A DNA stretch of 64,000 nt from Tetraselmis striata (lineage: Eukaryota; Chlorophyta; Chlorodendrophyceae; Chlorodendrales; Chlorodendraceae). The translations under genes and the position numbers were made by a program. Position 1 is the first letter of the stretch. Each line of letters begins with the position of its first letter. The stretch is taken from contig VCJN01002383.1 of the NCBI GenBank assembly GCA_006384855.1, forward strand, positions 62,001-126,000, given 5' to 3'. Shown piece by piece: positions 1 to 10,369 of the stretch. A model generated the notes under the pieces. That model was not told the origin of the DNA. It did no database searches and saw only the letters and a list, made by a program, of their open reading frames with translations.

Positions 1-1960
1 GCGTCGCCGCCGACGACTATGATTACGAACGCGTATCATATCATATTGCTGTCGCATTCTCATGATATGGTCGCTATAGATAAAATGTATGACTCGACAT
101 ATATAGTCGCTACTCACATTGAATCACCGACGAGCAGGTTTTCAATATATTGCCCGTGGATATAGCTATACAGGGTACTCGTACGCGCGCAGCAGCATTT
201 ATTATATATTTCTGCGGAGCAGCATTCATACATCTGTCCACAAAATTTTTGCCTCTCTTGTCAAGCATCAATTGTAGTTTGGCCCGTTATGAGCCCTCGC
301 CTTCGTTTCCGGCGGCGCCCGTCCATGTGCCATACATGAACATTACATCATGAGTGGGGGGCGGCAGTGCTCTCAACAAGTGGCGTTTGTTGCGCCCTCG
401 TTGTAAAAGCCATACGTGTGTGTGTCATCTTTCAGGGATGGTAATGAATTTGATAACCCAATGTCACGAGGGCACGATTTTTCGTATCGCACGTATATGC
501 GTTCTATGTGTACGGCTGCACGCCGAGAGCTAGCTCTACCATCGTCGTAGAACACATTCACAAAGGCGCGCTCTCCCCGCCGTCGGCATACAAGCAAGTT
601 AGCAGTTCCGACCCGCAAAACGGCAACAGTGCAATTAAGGCTTGCTCCTTTATCAGCCCACCTACAGCTGCTATTCGCATTCAATGCGCCCTTGGTAGAG
701 CCGGGCTTCAGCCAGTACTGCACAGGGGTGCAGCCCCGAGTCACCAAATGGGCCTACATGGTCACTTGTTAGGGCATCGTCCAGGGTATGTGGTAGGGCT
801 GGCCATGAATTATACGCTCCCATATTTTGCTATTGGGTTGCGCCTACCGGGGCCCTACTACGCGGAGAAAACCCGCCTGCGCGGGGCGAGTACATCGCCT
901 TTTTATCGGGATGCGGGTCGCGCGGCAAGCTACTGCATTAGGGTTTGTAGGAGAACCTAAAACTATTTGCATCGGCCCCCCTATCCCCCTACGTTATATT
1001 TCCACCAAGGGGCTCGGCAGGATTCCAGCGGGATCGCGCGTGTAATAGGCAGCCCCCCCCCCCCCCCCCCTCCCCATCTCCACCTATCACATTTCGAGCC
1101 GTTGATGAATATTCTAAGTTAATTATGCGCAAGTGTACCACTCGGCGGTCAACGGCGCCGGTGATAACGAGGCGATACGGACAGATACGTACATTGCAAG
1201 ACTAACGAGGGGGGCTGTACAGGTGGAGTCCGGCCGAGTTTCCGTTCCGGCGGCGCTCTGCGTATAGACGCGTGTAGAGGCGGCGACAGATATGTTCCGG
1301 TTCATTCTCTCTTGCTTACCGGAGCTGTGATTATTATTACATGCTCACCTATGAGCGGGGTTTCGAATATCTAAGCACCATGTCCCGTCTACGCGCGCTT
1401 GTGCATGTTGCTTCCGACACTCACCCTTGCGTTCTTATCCCGCAACCACTGCCACGATGATAGGTGGTATCGATGCGGAGGCCGCCACCTTTCACACTCT
1501 AACCCCTGTCGATGAGCGAATGAGTCACTGAACATGTTGTTGCCATATCTAGACAACGCAAGAGCCCCTGCTCGGTGATTACTTATGACTTCGTCTACTC
1601 GGACTCCGAGTAGGACTAAGGCTTTGGCAGCAAGGTCTCCAAGCTTCTGCCAAGGGAGCTCCCGAAGCCTCTTGATGATGATTACAAGAAGAACAACGGT
1701 AACACTCACGGTTTCCGGGTTCGTCCGGCTGCATTTGTATCTTTCCCTCGTGTTCTACATCATTGCGTGGCATTTGAATAGGATAATGTGCTTGAAGCAT
1801 GTAGATATGGAGAAGGACGTCCCTCATGCTAGGTGTCCTTTCCCGATATTGGAGATTAAGAACGTTATCTCTGAATGGGCTATCTTTTGTTTCATCAAGA
1901 AAATGCTTCGTCAACTTCATAAGTTAACATTCCGCCAGCATCCCGTCGTCCCCATGGCCG
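1..1960. other. Intergenic, nothing recognised
   Basis: Mixed-composition DNA with scattered short ORFs, none of which resembles a known family or shows splice-linked continuity. A C homopolymer of about 18 nt lies near 1053-1070. I see no gene. Confidence 0.5.
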
Positions 1961-1963
1961 ACG

Positions 1964-1964
<1 letters not shown>

Positions 1965-2021
<57 letters not shown>

Positions 2022-2060
2022 GACAAACACACACTCACACACACATACGCACACACACAT
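1965..2060. repeat. (TG)n microsatellite followed by a CA-rich tract
   Basis: About 25 TG dinucleotides (1965-2015) are followed within 10 nt by a CA-rich stretch (2022-2060). The two arms are roughly complementary, so the pair could fold as a hairpin or slip during replication. Confidence 0.9.
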
Positions 2061-2065
2061 TTTTT

Positions 2066-3130
2066 TGAATCATCACTGGCTGATAGGTGCCATCAGCTTT
2101 CGTGACATGACCTTGCTGCTCTTTCAGCAATCGATATGTTAACGAAACGCCTTGTGGCTTACTAGCTTACTCGAAGTTAGCTGATGTTATTCATTTCTTT
2201 TGTCTTTGGTTTCTGCCGCCTTTTGCATTGTTGCACTGATAATTCTTACTTGAATATATATACGTGCGCTGCTTATTCGGGGACGTCTTATGAGTAGGAT
2301 GTATGATGCATGTATGATATTTGAATCAGCTCTGGCTAAAAGCTGCCGTCAGATCCTTGTGATATAACCTTGCTGTTTCAGATGCAGTTGGTCCGTAAAC
2401 GAAGCCCCGGCCTGCTGTGGCTAGCTGACTCCGATTCAGCCTTTACAGTCATTTCTCTTGTCTTTGGCTCTTGGTGCCTTTGAGTATTGATGCATTGATG
2501 ATACTTATAGCTGGTTCTACATGAAAGCAATACAGTAGACCCGCACATCGTGCATATGACATATATTTGCGGGCAGCCGCAAATATAGCCATATATATCC
2601 GGTACACGGGCGGCCGAGTACCGCCGGTATATCGCGATATACTACTATCGATCACGGGTACCGAGTATTGGTAAGAGTAAAAGCTAAAATAACCCTACAG
2701 TGCGATGCCGACACCTCTTGATGTCTAACTTATGAGTATGATACATATATGTGATTATTATTTGAATCAACACATGACGATAGTTGCCATCAACTTTCGT
2801 GATATGACCTTTCTGCCTGGTCCTTTCAGCAACAATTGGCATGTAAATGAATCCCTTTGTGGCTAAATGACTCTGATTTATCTTATGTTCATCATTTCTT
2901 TTGGCTTTGGCACATGACACCTTTATTTTGCATTGATGCACCGAAGATTTTTACTTGATGATCAATATATACGTGTGTGCTGCGCTAGTCTGGTGATGTC
3001 TTTTTAGTATGATCTATATATGATATTTGAATCAGAATTGGCTAAGAGCTGCCGTCAGCTTTTGTGATATGACCTTGCTGCTTTTTCAGCAATTGATATG
3101 TGAACGAAGCCGTTGTGGCTAGCAGGCGCT
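2066..3130 (+). repeat. Diverged AT-rich tandem repeat, about 3-4 units
   Basis: A unit of roughly 250-350 bp recurs starting near 2066, 2322, 2760 and 3028. Each begins with a 'ttgaatca..ctggct' block, then 'gctgccgtcagct..tgtgatatgacctt.ctg', a 'tttcagcaat' block and, except in the short last unit, 'tcatttcttttgtctttgg..' and 'attgatgca'. Units are diverged by substitutions and indels and the last is partial. No coding capacity is seen. Confidence 0.7.
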
Positions 3131-3235
3131 GGTTCGGCCTCTATATTGTTTCCGGGAATACTACTAGTACTTAAGACTCACAGGTATTATAGCTTGGGCT
3201 TTTAGAACTAAGGCGTTCGTTAAAAAAAATGAAAT

Positions 3236-3584
3236 TGAAATTTGTCATAACGTCTAGTCTGCTGCATCCACTCGCTCAGACTGAGTTGCTCCGAGGGCCT
3301 GCTATCTCTAGCCACAGTGGGGAACACGAAGTGTTATCACAGCTCAAGCTACCGGCCATCCTCCAATGTTTCCTATCCCCTCCTCCTTCCAGTGGGCTAT
3401 AGCTAAGACAACATCGCCCCGCTGCTGTCCCTACCTAAGTCAGACCCATCCCATCCAGAGCTCAGTAGGCACGCTAAGGCAGCCGGAGGCGTCCCGCCAG
3501 CTGCTACTGAGGTGTGATGGGGGAGGGGAGCCAACCGGAATAGCTATATGGTGCTCAGTATTTATGTACCGCTGAGCCGGCTAG
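3236..3584 (-). repeat. Dispersed ~340-bp repeat (family R3), minus-strand copy
   Basis: The reverse complement matches 11352-11700 along its length, including the blocks around 'agccggctcagcggt..ataaatactgagcacca' and 'gttccc..atggtgagagatagcag'. A third, partial copy is at 42070-42262. No ORF is conserved among copies, so this looks like a short non-autonomous mobile element of unknown class. Confidence 0.7.
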
Positions 3585-5138
3585 CTTGAAGGGGTGGGGG
3601 CTACAATGCCCTCCATTTCTCAAATATTTTTTTTCCTTTTTGGCACAGGATACTGCGTTTAATTGCATGATGACTTCGTCTCGTGCATGTACCGGTACCA
3701 AGCCCGCGGGTCGGGCGATACACTGTTTGTAATACTTTCGGGGAATAGTTTGGTATATTCGAAAATGCATTCCGGGCATACCGGCTAGAAACGTCCGAAG
3801 TTCTTGGGTGGCGGCGCTGATAGTCGCAGGCGTGCATCCATCTTGGGGTTGGGTGCCTTGCCTGCGGAGCCTCCGCATACGATCCACCTGCGGTTGCAAG
3901 GGGGGCTTCCGGCGCGGTGTGGGGGGGGGGGGGGGGGGGGCGATGAGCCTCTGCCGCGAGCTGGGCCAGGCGGGACGCCTTGGCTGGTGTGCTGGATGTG
4001 GGGGTATGCTCGAGGGGTTGGTGGCTGTCCAAGGTCTCTCTTGTCGCGGTGGAGGCTTGGGCTGCGGCCGGCGGAGCCGGCTCGGGGTGCGGGGCTGGAT
4101 CGACGCTTGTCGCCGGCTTCGCGACTGCCGGTGGCGAGTTGTCGCTGTCCATCTCCGTGGCTTGAGGGGCTCCCGCGGCCGGGTCGTGGGCCACTTGTAG
4201 CTGGGTAGTTGGTGGTGGTTGGAGCTCTTGGGGAGCTGGCCGTGGTGCATCGCCGACTGGTCGGCTGTATGCGGCGCCGGGTGGTGAGCAGTCGCGATCT
4301 TGGGGGTCTTGGGGGGCTTGGCTCTGCCGCTGCGCGGCGCATCGATGGTGGCGCCGACCTCGGCCGCGTGGTGTTCCTCGGGTATGTTGATGTTCTTGTT
4401 GGTTGTTGTGGTAGTCTCTTGCGGAGCCTGCTCTTCACGCCGCGGAGGGCGCTGGCCGTCAGTTAGCCTGGGGCGGGCAGCCGGTGGAAGTCGGGTGCCT
4501 GCGATTTGTTCCGCACGGATGGCGGATCGGATCTTGGGAGGTTGGGTCGCACGGTTGTGGGTCGCCGGATTGCCGAATAGCAGGGCGACTTGCGTGGCAC
4601 AGTCGGTATCATGGGGAAGATCGATTGGGGGCTGGCGGGACTGGCGGCTCGAAACGTGGAGGGGGCTGCGGACAACAGGTGGGAGGCGGGTGTATGTGAA
4701 GTTTTTCGCGGCAATGGTTGATGGGTTCTTGATGGGTACGGCTCTGCCGTTGCGCGGCGCGTCGATAGTGGCGCCGACCTCGGCCGCCTGGTGTTCCTCG
4801 GGTCTGTTGATGTTCATGTTGGCTGTTGTGGTAGTCTCCTGCGGAGCGTGCTCTTTACGCCGCGGAGGGCGCTGGCCGTCAGTTAGCCTGGGGCGGGCGG
4901 CCGGTGGAAGTCGGGTGCCTGCGATTTGTTCCGCAGTGATGGCGGATCGGATCTGGGGAAGTTGGGTCTTGCCGCCGCGCGGCGCATCGAGAGCGGCGCC
5001 GACCGCGGCCTTATGTTGCTCCTCGGGTCTGTTGATCTCCATGGTGGCTGTAGTGATGACCTCTTGTGGGGCCTGTTTGGTGGTGGGTCGGCCGGTCGTC
5101 GGGGGGTCCACCATTTCACAGGAGTACACTATCATCAC
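3555..5138 (-). CDS. Repetitive Pro/Arg-rich ORF of unknown function, probably mobile-element derived
   Basis: A 527-codon open frame on the minus strand. Its N-terminal half is built from three diverged copies of a ~100-residue unit with recurring blocks such as 'AGTRLPPAARPRLTDGQRPP' and 'INRPEEHQAAEVGATIDAPR'; the matching DNA repeat units are at about 4290-4520, 4735-4950 and 4970-5060. The second half is low-complexity. A different minus frame (4194-3601) reads more like an ordinary protein there, which suggests a frameshift near 4200. A G homopolymer of about 20 nt (on the plus strand, near 3920-3940) interrupts it. I recognise no domain. It may be a gag-like or other transposon protein, or simply an open repeat array. 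Confidence 0.35.
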   Translation of the reverse strand: MMIVYSCEMVDPPTTGRPTTKQAPQEVITTATMEINRPEEQHKAAVGAALDAPRGGKTQLPQIRSAITAEQIAGTRLPPAARPRLTDGQRPPRRKEHAPQETTTTANMNINRPEEHQAAEVGATIDAPRNGRAVPIKNPSTIAAKNFTYTRLPPVVRSPLHVSSRQSRQPPIDLPHDTDCATQVALLFGNPATHNRATQPPKIRSAIRAEQIAGTRLPPAARPRLTDGQRPPRREEQAPQETTTTTNKNINIPEEHHAAEVGATIDAPRSGRAKPPKTPKIATAHHPAPHTADQSAMHHGQLPKSSNHHQLPSYKWPTTRPREPLKPRRWTATTRHRQSRSRRQASIQPRTPSRLRRPQPKPPPRQERPWTATNPSSIPPHPAHQPRRPAWPSSRQRLIAPPPPPPTPRRKPPLQPQVDRMRRLRRQGTQPQDGCTPATISAATQELRTFLAGMPGMHFRIYQTIPRKYYKQCIARPAGLVPVHARDEVIMQLNAVSCAKKEKKYLRNGGHCSPHPFKLAGSAVHKY

Positions 5139-5740
5139 CAGTAGAGCCGCGCCGGCTCTCCCCGATTTAGTACATAGGCAGTACTTCGCCCGGTGTTAAG
5201 GGCCGGCTGAAAAGTGAGAAGTTCGGCCTTCGTTCATGGTGCGTGGTGGGATTGATTTCAACACCGTGCACACCAACCGCGACGCATATCCAATGATGGT
5301 TTCGGAGCATTTCGACCAATGTTGCACAGTGGAGGGAGGTCAATAACTATGATTAAAAGCATCGCCTAGCCACAAGAAGATGTTGGTATCAACTTACTCG
5401 TTGAGTATCCCAACCTCTTAAGTCCTACTTGTCGTGGCAGCGTTAAACTTGACGACGCCGCCGGGTTTGCGTTGCGCGGGGGTGGTTGACATGACATGGA
5501 CACATTTGTTTCGTGGTTGACTGATTTGCCACCCCGTTTGGGCGGATGTTTTCACAACTTGGGCGCTTTTACCGTACCACTTATTTCTACCATGGTGCCG
5601 TCAGCGCGTTGAACATCTCGCGACTTCCCGACGCGTCGTGGATGGCCTCCGAGTGACAGAGGGACGGCTTCAACAAGCTTATAATTCTAGGGAAGTGTCG
5701 GGCACTTCTCCCAGCTTGTCTCAACCGGCTTCTTCCCTCC

Positions 5741-7413
5741 TTATGTCTGCGCGTAGAGCCACATGAGCATGAAAGGCTTGCTCTTAGCATCGGCATGGAA
5801 GGGCTCGTACACGGCGACGAACAACGTGTCTTGGGCAGTCTCGCGCGACTCCACAATAAGCCCAATGATCAATCTCGAAACCCAATCACCAAGGTTTTCT
5901 AGACAATTGTCTTCCTCGTGCACCGAATAATTATGTCCGAGACCGCGAGCAATGTCAGTCCCGACGAGCGAGAGACACCACATACCACTTTTTGTCCCCA
6001 ACTGGGACAAAACGACAAGCAAGCTTGCAACATCCTTTGTTTGTCCTATACATGATAAAAATGATAAACAATGGGACTCGCATCCGATACGTTGGTGACA
6101 ACGTGTTTCGTGCCCCTCGCATCGTTGGGCGATGTGTTATCATGAAGCCTCTCCTTGTCGCGGGCTTGAACTCCCCGGAAGGCGGCACCGTCTTGAAGCA
6201 CTTGATATCTAACCTCGGCTTCACCACGTGCGGCATTGTTGAGGTCGGCGTTGATAGGTATCGTGCGGCGTGGCTCAGCGGGCACGGTCTGCCCATGCAC
6301 ACGCAAGAAGTAGTCAACTTCCTCCGCTGCGGTAAGAACTCAGAGAAAGCGGCCGCATGAGCAGTCAACATATCATCCAAGTCGTCGAGCAGATGTTTTT
6401 TAGCTCTCGCGCTCGATTGAGAAGAAGTGCCATTGGACCGTCAGGCCGTGACGTACGACCTGGCCTTATTCTTGAAGTCGTCCTATTGCGTATGGTCCTT
6501 TAGGCAGCGCGTCGGGCTTCTTCTTGTCGTAGAAAGCGTAGAAAAGGGGCCGGCCCGCAGAAATCTCGGGCGTCCCAGTTGGAGCGCTCTTCAAGGTTTG
6601 CACGGGCTCGGAATCAAAGCGGTGCGTTGGATCACAAAGCGTGTGCGCATCGAGTCGCCAAACTACACGACGGCGTTATCACGCGCGAACTCGAATTTGT
6701 GCGGGCGTGCTGATGTCAAGGGTGTGGTTTGGGACATGTAGCATGAACCACTCAAAGAAGTCAAGGGAGAATGAGAGCCCTGCAATCTCCAAATTGGGCG
6801 AGAGTGCCTTCGTAGCCGAGTCAAGCATGGCCTTGATTGTGTAGGCGGAGCTACGAGACAACGCAAGACTGATGCGGCTGAAGATCCGGTCGACCCGTTC
6901 ATGAGTGTGCCCGACAGGCAGCAAGACGAAATGAAGGAAGCCGCATATGCCGATAGACACAAGCCAGTTGCAGAGCGCCGCCACGTTCTTGTTCTTGCTC
7001 TCCCTTACGGCGTTGTCCATATTGGTTATGATTTACGAAATCGTTTTGCCACGGAGTTGAATTTCCCGCATCGCAGATCATATCTCATCAGCCAAAGACT
7101 ATTGGACAAATACGGCGAATCGGTCAAGAGGACAACAACGAGCTTACCTTTATGATCGTGATCCATACCAGAGTCCAAGTCGTGGATGAATCATGGGGCA
7201 TGTGTTGGTGTAGTAGTAGATATCGTCGTTTGAGCGGTAGCCTTTGTACTTCACGCTGGTGAGGTAATGCTTGCTGAGAAGCACGCCGGGCTTCACATGC
7301 ACGACTAGAAGATGGCGTTGTTCAAATCCCTCCGTTCTTGGCGCACTCTCTCGAGCGAGGTGGACCTTGTGCTTGGCTGTGACTTGACGCCTCACAAGGT
7401 GTTGACGGTGCAC
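5741..7413 (-). pseudogene. Decayed transposon-type protein with an 'FLPVGHTHE'-like motif (DUF7869-like)
   Basis: The minus-strand frame 7020-6679 reads DNAVRESKNKN, then a stretch ending VLLPVGHTHERVDRIFSR. This matches the pattern 'DN..ENKN...FLPVGHTHEDIDQ.FSR' that I associate with the DUF7869-type domain of mobile-element proteins in many eukaryotes. The flanking segments of the same protein are spread over all three minus frames with many stops (for example 6022-5741 and 7413-7150), so it is broken. I see no intact partner gene. The motif is seen directly; the family name is from memory. Confidence 0.5.
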
Positions 7414-7847
7414 TTGCCGTTCCTAAGGAGTAATGTCCTTTGTGCAAATCTCGCGAGCATGGTCACTGAGCGCTTTATTTGCCCGCCGCGCAAATGGGGC
7501 AATGGCTGAATCGCTTCACCTTTTGCGGGGCGACATCCCGGAACTCTTCTTTCCTAGTCCGGCGGAAAGTGTCGAATGGCGCGAGCTTCACTTCGTTCTC
7601 GGCAGCCAAATCTACAAAGCAGCAGGTAGTTTCAACGGGTTGGTTAACGACATTGTCTATCGCAATCGGAATAAACCTATCGACAGCGGGACAGAATCGC
7701 CATACGCCCGAAAACTTATAACAATCGGTCGGCAACGACACAAAATCATCGGACTCGATACAAGTGCCAAATCCGTTCATAATTAGGCGGACAAATCGAT
7801 GAGCAAAAGATGAATTGTGGATATTGATACATGCACGATTGGATAAA

Positions 7848-8109
7848 AAAGGAAAGGAAAGTTCGCCCGGGACATCGGCCGAAGCCGCCGCCCAACAATT
7901 GACCTCTTGTGCGAACTGCAGTCGTAGGTCTGACATAGCCATTAGACCATTGCCTCATTCGAACCCCGAAGGGCTAATGCATCAACCGGCTAAACCCAAG
8001 ACACGCCGGGACGATATTGCCGAAGATACATCGGCCATGAATAGATACCGGGACCTCTTGCGTACAAAACGACTACCGCTCAACCGAGCGGACAATGGAT
8101 GTACCTTGT
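7848..8109 (-). mobile_element. tRNA-derived SINE, copy 1
   Basis: Read on the minus strand this copy has a degenerate tRNA-like head (near 8109-8030), a body with 'gcattagcccttcggggttcgaat' and 'gacctacgactgcagttcgc', and a tail ending 'gggcgaactttcctttcc'. The body and tail match the copies at 13847-14137, 33655-33906 and 34515-34778. Confidence 0.75.
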
Positions 8110-8450
8110 AAACTAAGGATCGCCGGTATTACGGGTACATGTATTCGTAATCCGGATAGACGGCCTAGGCAAACTGGGACTACTAGCCAGCCTCTCCGCG
8201 CGTCGGCCCATTTTTTCAGGTCCTCATTGAAATTGCGACGTACCCGGTACCAAATCACTGCGTCGTTATTACGAGATGAGACGGTACCGGTACGAATACG
8301 CAGTGACGACGACTTAGCTCTCACGGCCCGGCCGGTCTCGAACTGCCGACCTACATACTCGTAGTCACTCGCTCTATCACTGAGCGCCCTAGTCAGCATA
8401 AGTTCCCGGGGTAGATAGTCGGATCGACCATGGAACTTATACAAATAAGG
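8110..8450 (-). mobile_element. Second tRNA-like SINE or SINE head
   Basis: On the minus strand, 'gcgctcagtgatagagcga' (box A-like) is followed about 30 nt later by 'ggcagttcgagacc' (box B-like), as in a tRNA-derived promoter near 8400-8320. The ~200 bp that follow do not match the main SINE body. A fragment, 'attgccggtattacgggtacatgtact', is repeated at 8460-8487 and 8119-8145. Confidence 0.4.
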
Positions 8451-9950
8451 TGTTGAAAGGATTGCCGGTATTACGGGTACATGTACTTGATTGAAGTATT
8501 CAGTAGTTGATCGTGATGCACATATACTGGAGGTGTGTTACGTGCTCTCTACGACTTCATCGACGGGTTTACTGTCGCCATGCAAGAATCCCCCCCCCCC
8601 CCCCCCCCCCCCCCGCCCCCCTCGGCGCATCAATGATTTCATGGTATTTATCTGATTTCTGACTTTCCCGCATGAAGTTGAATATTTTTGGTTGGATTTT
8701 TTGACGTCTACACTGCTCTCGACATGTGCCATTTCTTCATTCACCTGTCGGACCTGCTTGGATCCGCGATCAGAACCGTTCAAAAATAAGATGTTGAGAT
8801 CCTTGTTTGTCAAACCCTGATTAGGGCCAAAGATATTGCGGGATGACGATGCGCAGTTCTCATCTTTGCCACGACGCCCAGTACTACCTCTACGTTAGAA
8901 AGCCCCTCCCATTATCCTAGCTGGCAACATAGGTGCCGATGATCCTCGAAGGTGAGATTATATTCGTGCAAAGTAGGCAGCGTGTTTCTAGCACCACTTG
9001 CTAAGCCGAATGTGTCTCCATGTTCTCAACATCCATCAGGTTTGGCCATTTCAAAGTCACCGCCGCGAAAATATCAAGGAGGAGAGCAAACAATCCGTGA
9101 ACAAGTACCAAAATCTTATTGATCTTTTCTCCAAGCACTTGCTTGAAGATGGAGGCAACAAACGGCACCATAATTGTCGACGTCACGGCATGGACCGGGA
9201 CAACCGCGGTGCGTAGTGAGGGATGCAACTCGGGTGAATGACATGACAATGCGATTCACATGAAATTCACGCCTCGTGCGTTTTGCCACGCCTTAAAAGT
9301 TTAAGTCGTTGTGGCATTGTTGTGGCGATCTGTGTGGTGGGACGAGATAATGCATCCGAGCCACTCGTTCAAACACATCAATCAAGGTGATGACGGTCCT
9401 CATCGCCAACCATTAAAAAACGCAAATCGGTGGCGGGGATGAAATCCGGGATGGAGTCATGGTTCAAAGAGAAGCCATGGAACGAGATTATGAGAATGCG
9501 TCCCATTGACTCCGAGAAGTGGCCGCGTCTTTACCTACCAATGACTGTGGCAAGAGCAAGAGACGAGTTTGTTGCGGCCGAGAGGAAGAGGGTTGAGGCG
9601 GTAGAGCGCGAAAGGGAATATTGTATTGAAATGCCCTAAATATATTATGTTTTTCACTTCCCCACAAACTAGCCTTCTTTAGCTGCTGCCTCGTATATTT
9701 TGTCCAAACTTGGACGCAATTTCAGCCCCTGACGGCACAAAAAATAGCATGCAACTCAAGCCAATAGTACTTGATTGTTGTAACCATCCCGTTCCCCTCA
9801 ACGTCTTCTGTTTTGTCTCTGGACGGAATTTCTATCCCGACTTGGTACAAATGAACCAACATGCATTATGAGTGGCTGTCCATCCTATGGCTGACCCAAA
9901 ACCCTGATTTAGCCCTAACCACAATGCACCGCGTGCCTCTGTGCAAAATA
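8451..9950. other. Intergenic, no recognisable gene
   Basis: Contains a C homopolymer of about 27 nt at 8589-8615 and short ORFs without family similarity (for example 9430-9639 plus, 9249-9001 minus). Because it lies upstream of the decayed element protein at 5.7-7.4 kb on the same strand, part of it may be the 5' region of that element, but I cannot show this. Confidence 0.4.
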
Positions 9951-9977
9951 TGTTGGTTTGTTGTTATTGCTTGAGAT

Positions 9978-10362
9978 ATATTCATTTGACTGGATATGCG
10001 CTTAGTATTGCGAGCCTTTTGTTTGGAGTACATTTAGCGGACAGTGTTTGTTGGACGGTTGCTGGCCTCCGGCCTATGGCGTGCCGGGGGACTAGGGGCC
10101 CTCGGGATCCCGCTCTAGCGTCGGCACATTACGTTGCTGCACGGCATAGGGTCCGGACACTAGTACGATATATCATTTGACTGTTTATGCGCTTAGTATT
10201 GCGAGCCTTTTGGTTGGAGTACATGCAACTGACAATGTTTGTTGGACGGTTGCTGGCCTCCGGCCTATAGCATGCCGGGGGACTAGGGGCTCTGGGGATG
10301 CCGCTCTAGCGTCGGCACATCATGCTGCTGCACGGCATAGGGTCCGGACACTAGTACGTAGT
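9978..10362 (+). repeat. Two ~190-bp tandem monomers
   Basis: The block from 'catttgactggatatgcgcttagtattgcgagcc' to 'catagggtccggacactagtacg' (about 9978-10164) is repeated at about 10174-10362 with few differences. It sits just upstream of the reverse-transcriptase relic on the same strand, so it may be the 5' promoter monomers of that retrotransposon. Confidence 0.8.
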
Positions 10363-10369
10363 AACCGCC

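Noticed and set aside
150-960. Short ORFs at the left edge
   Set aside because: They overlap on both strands, have no recognisable motif and no codon pattern like the host genes.
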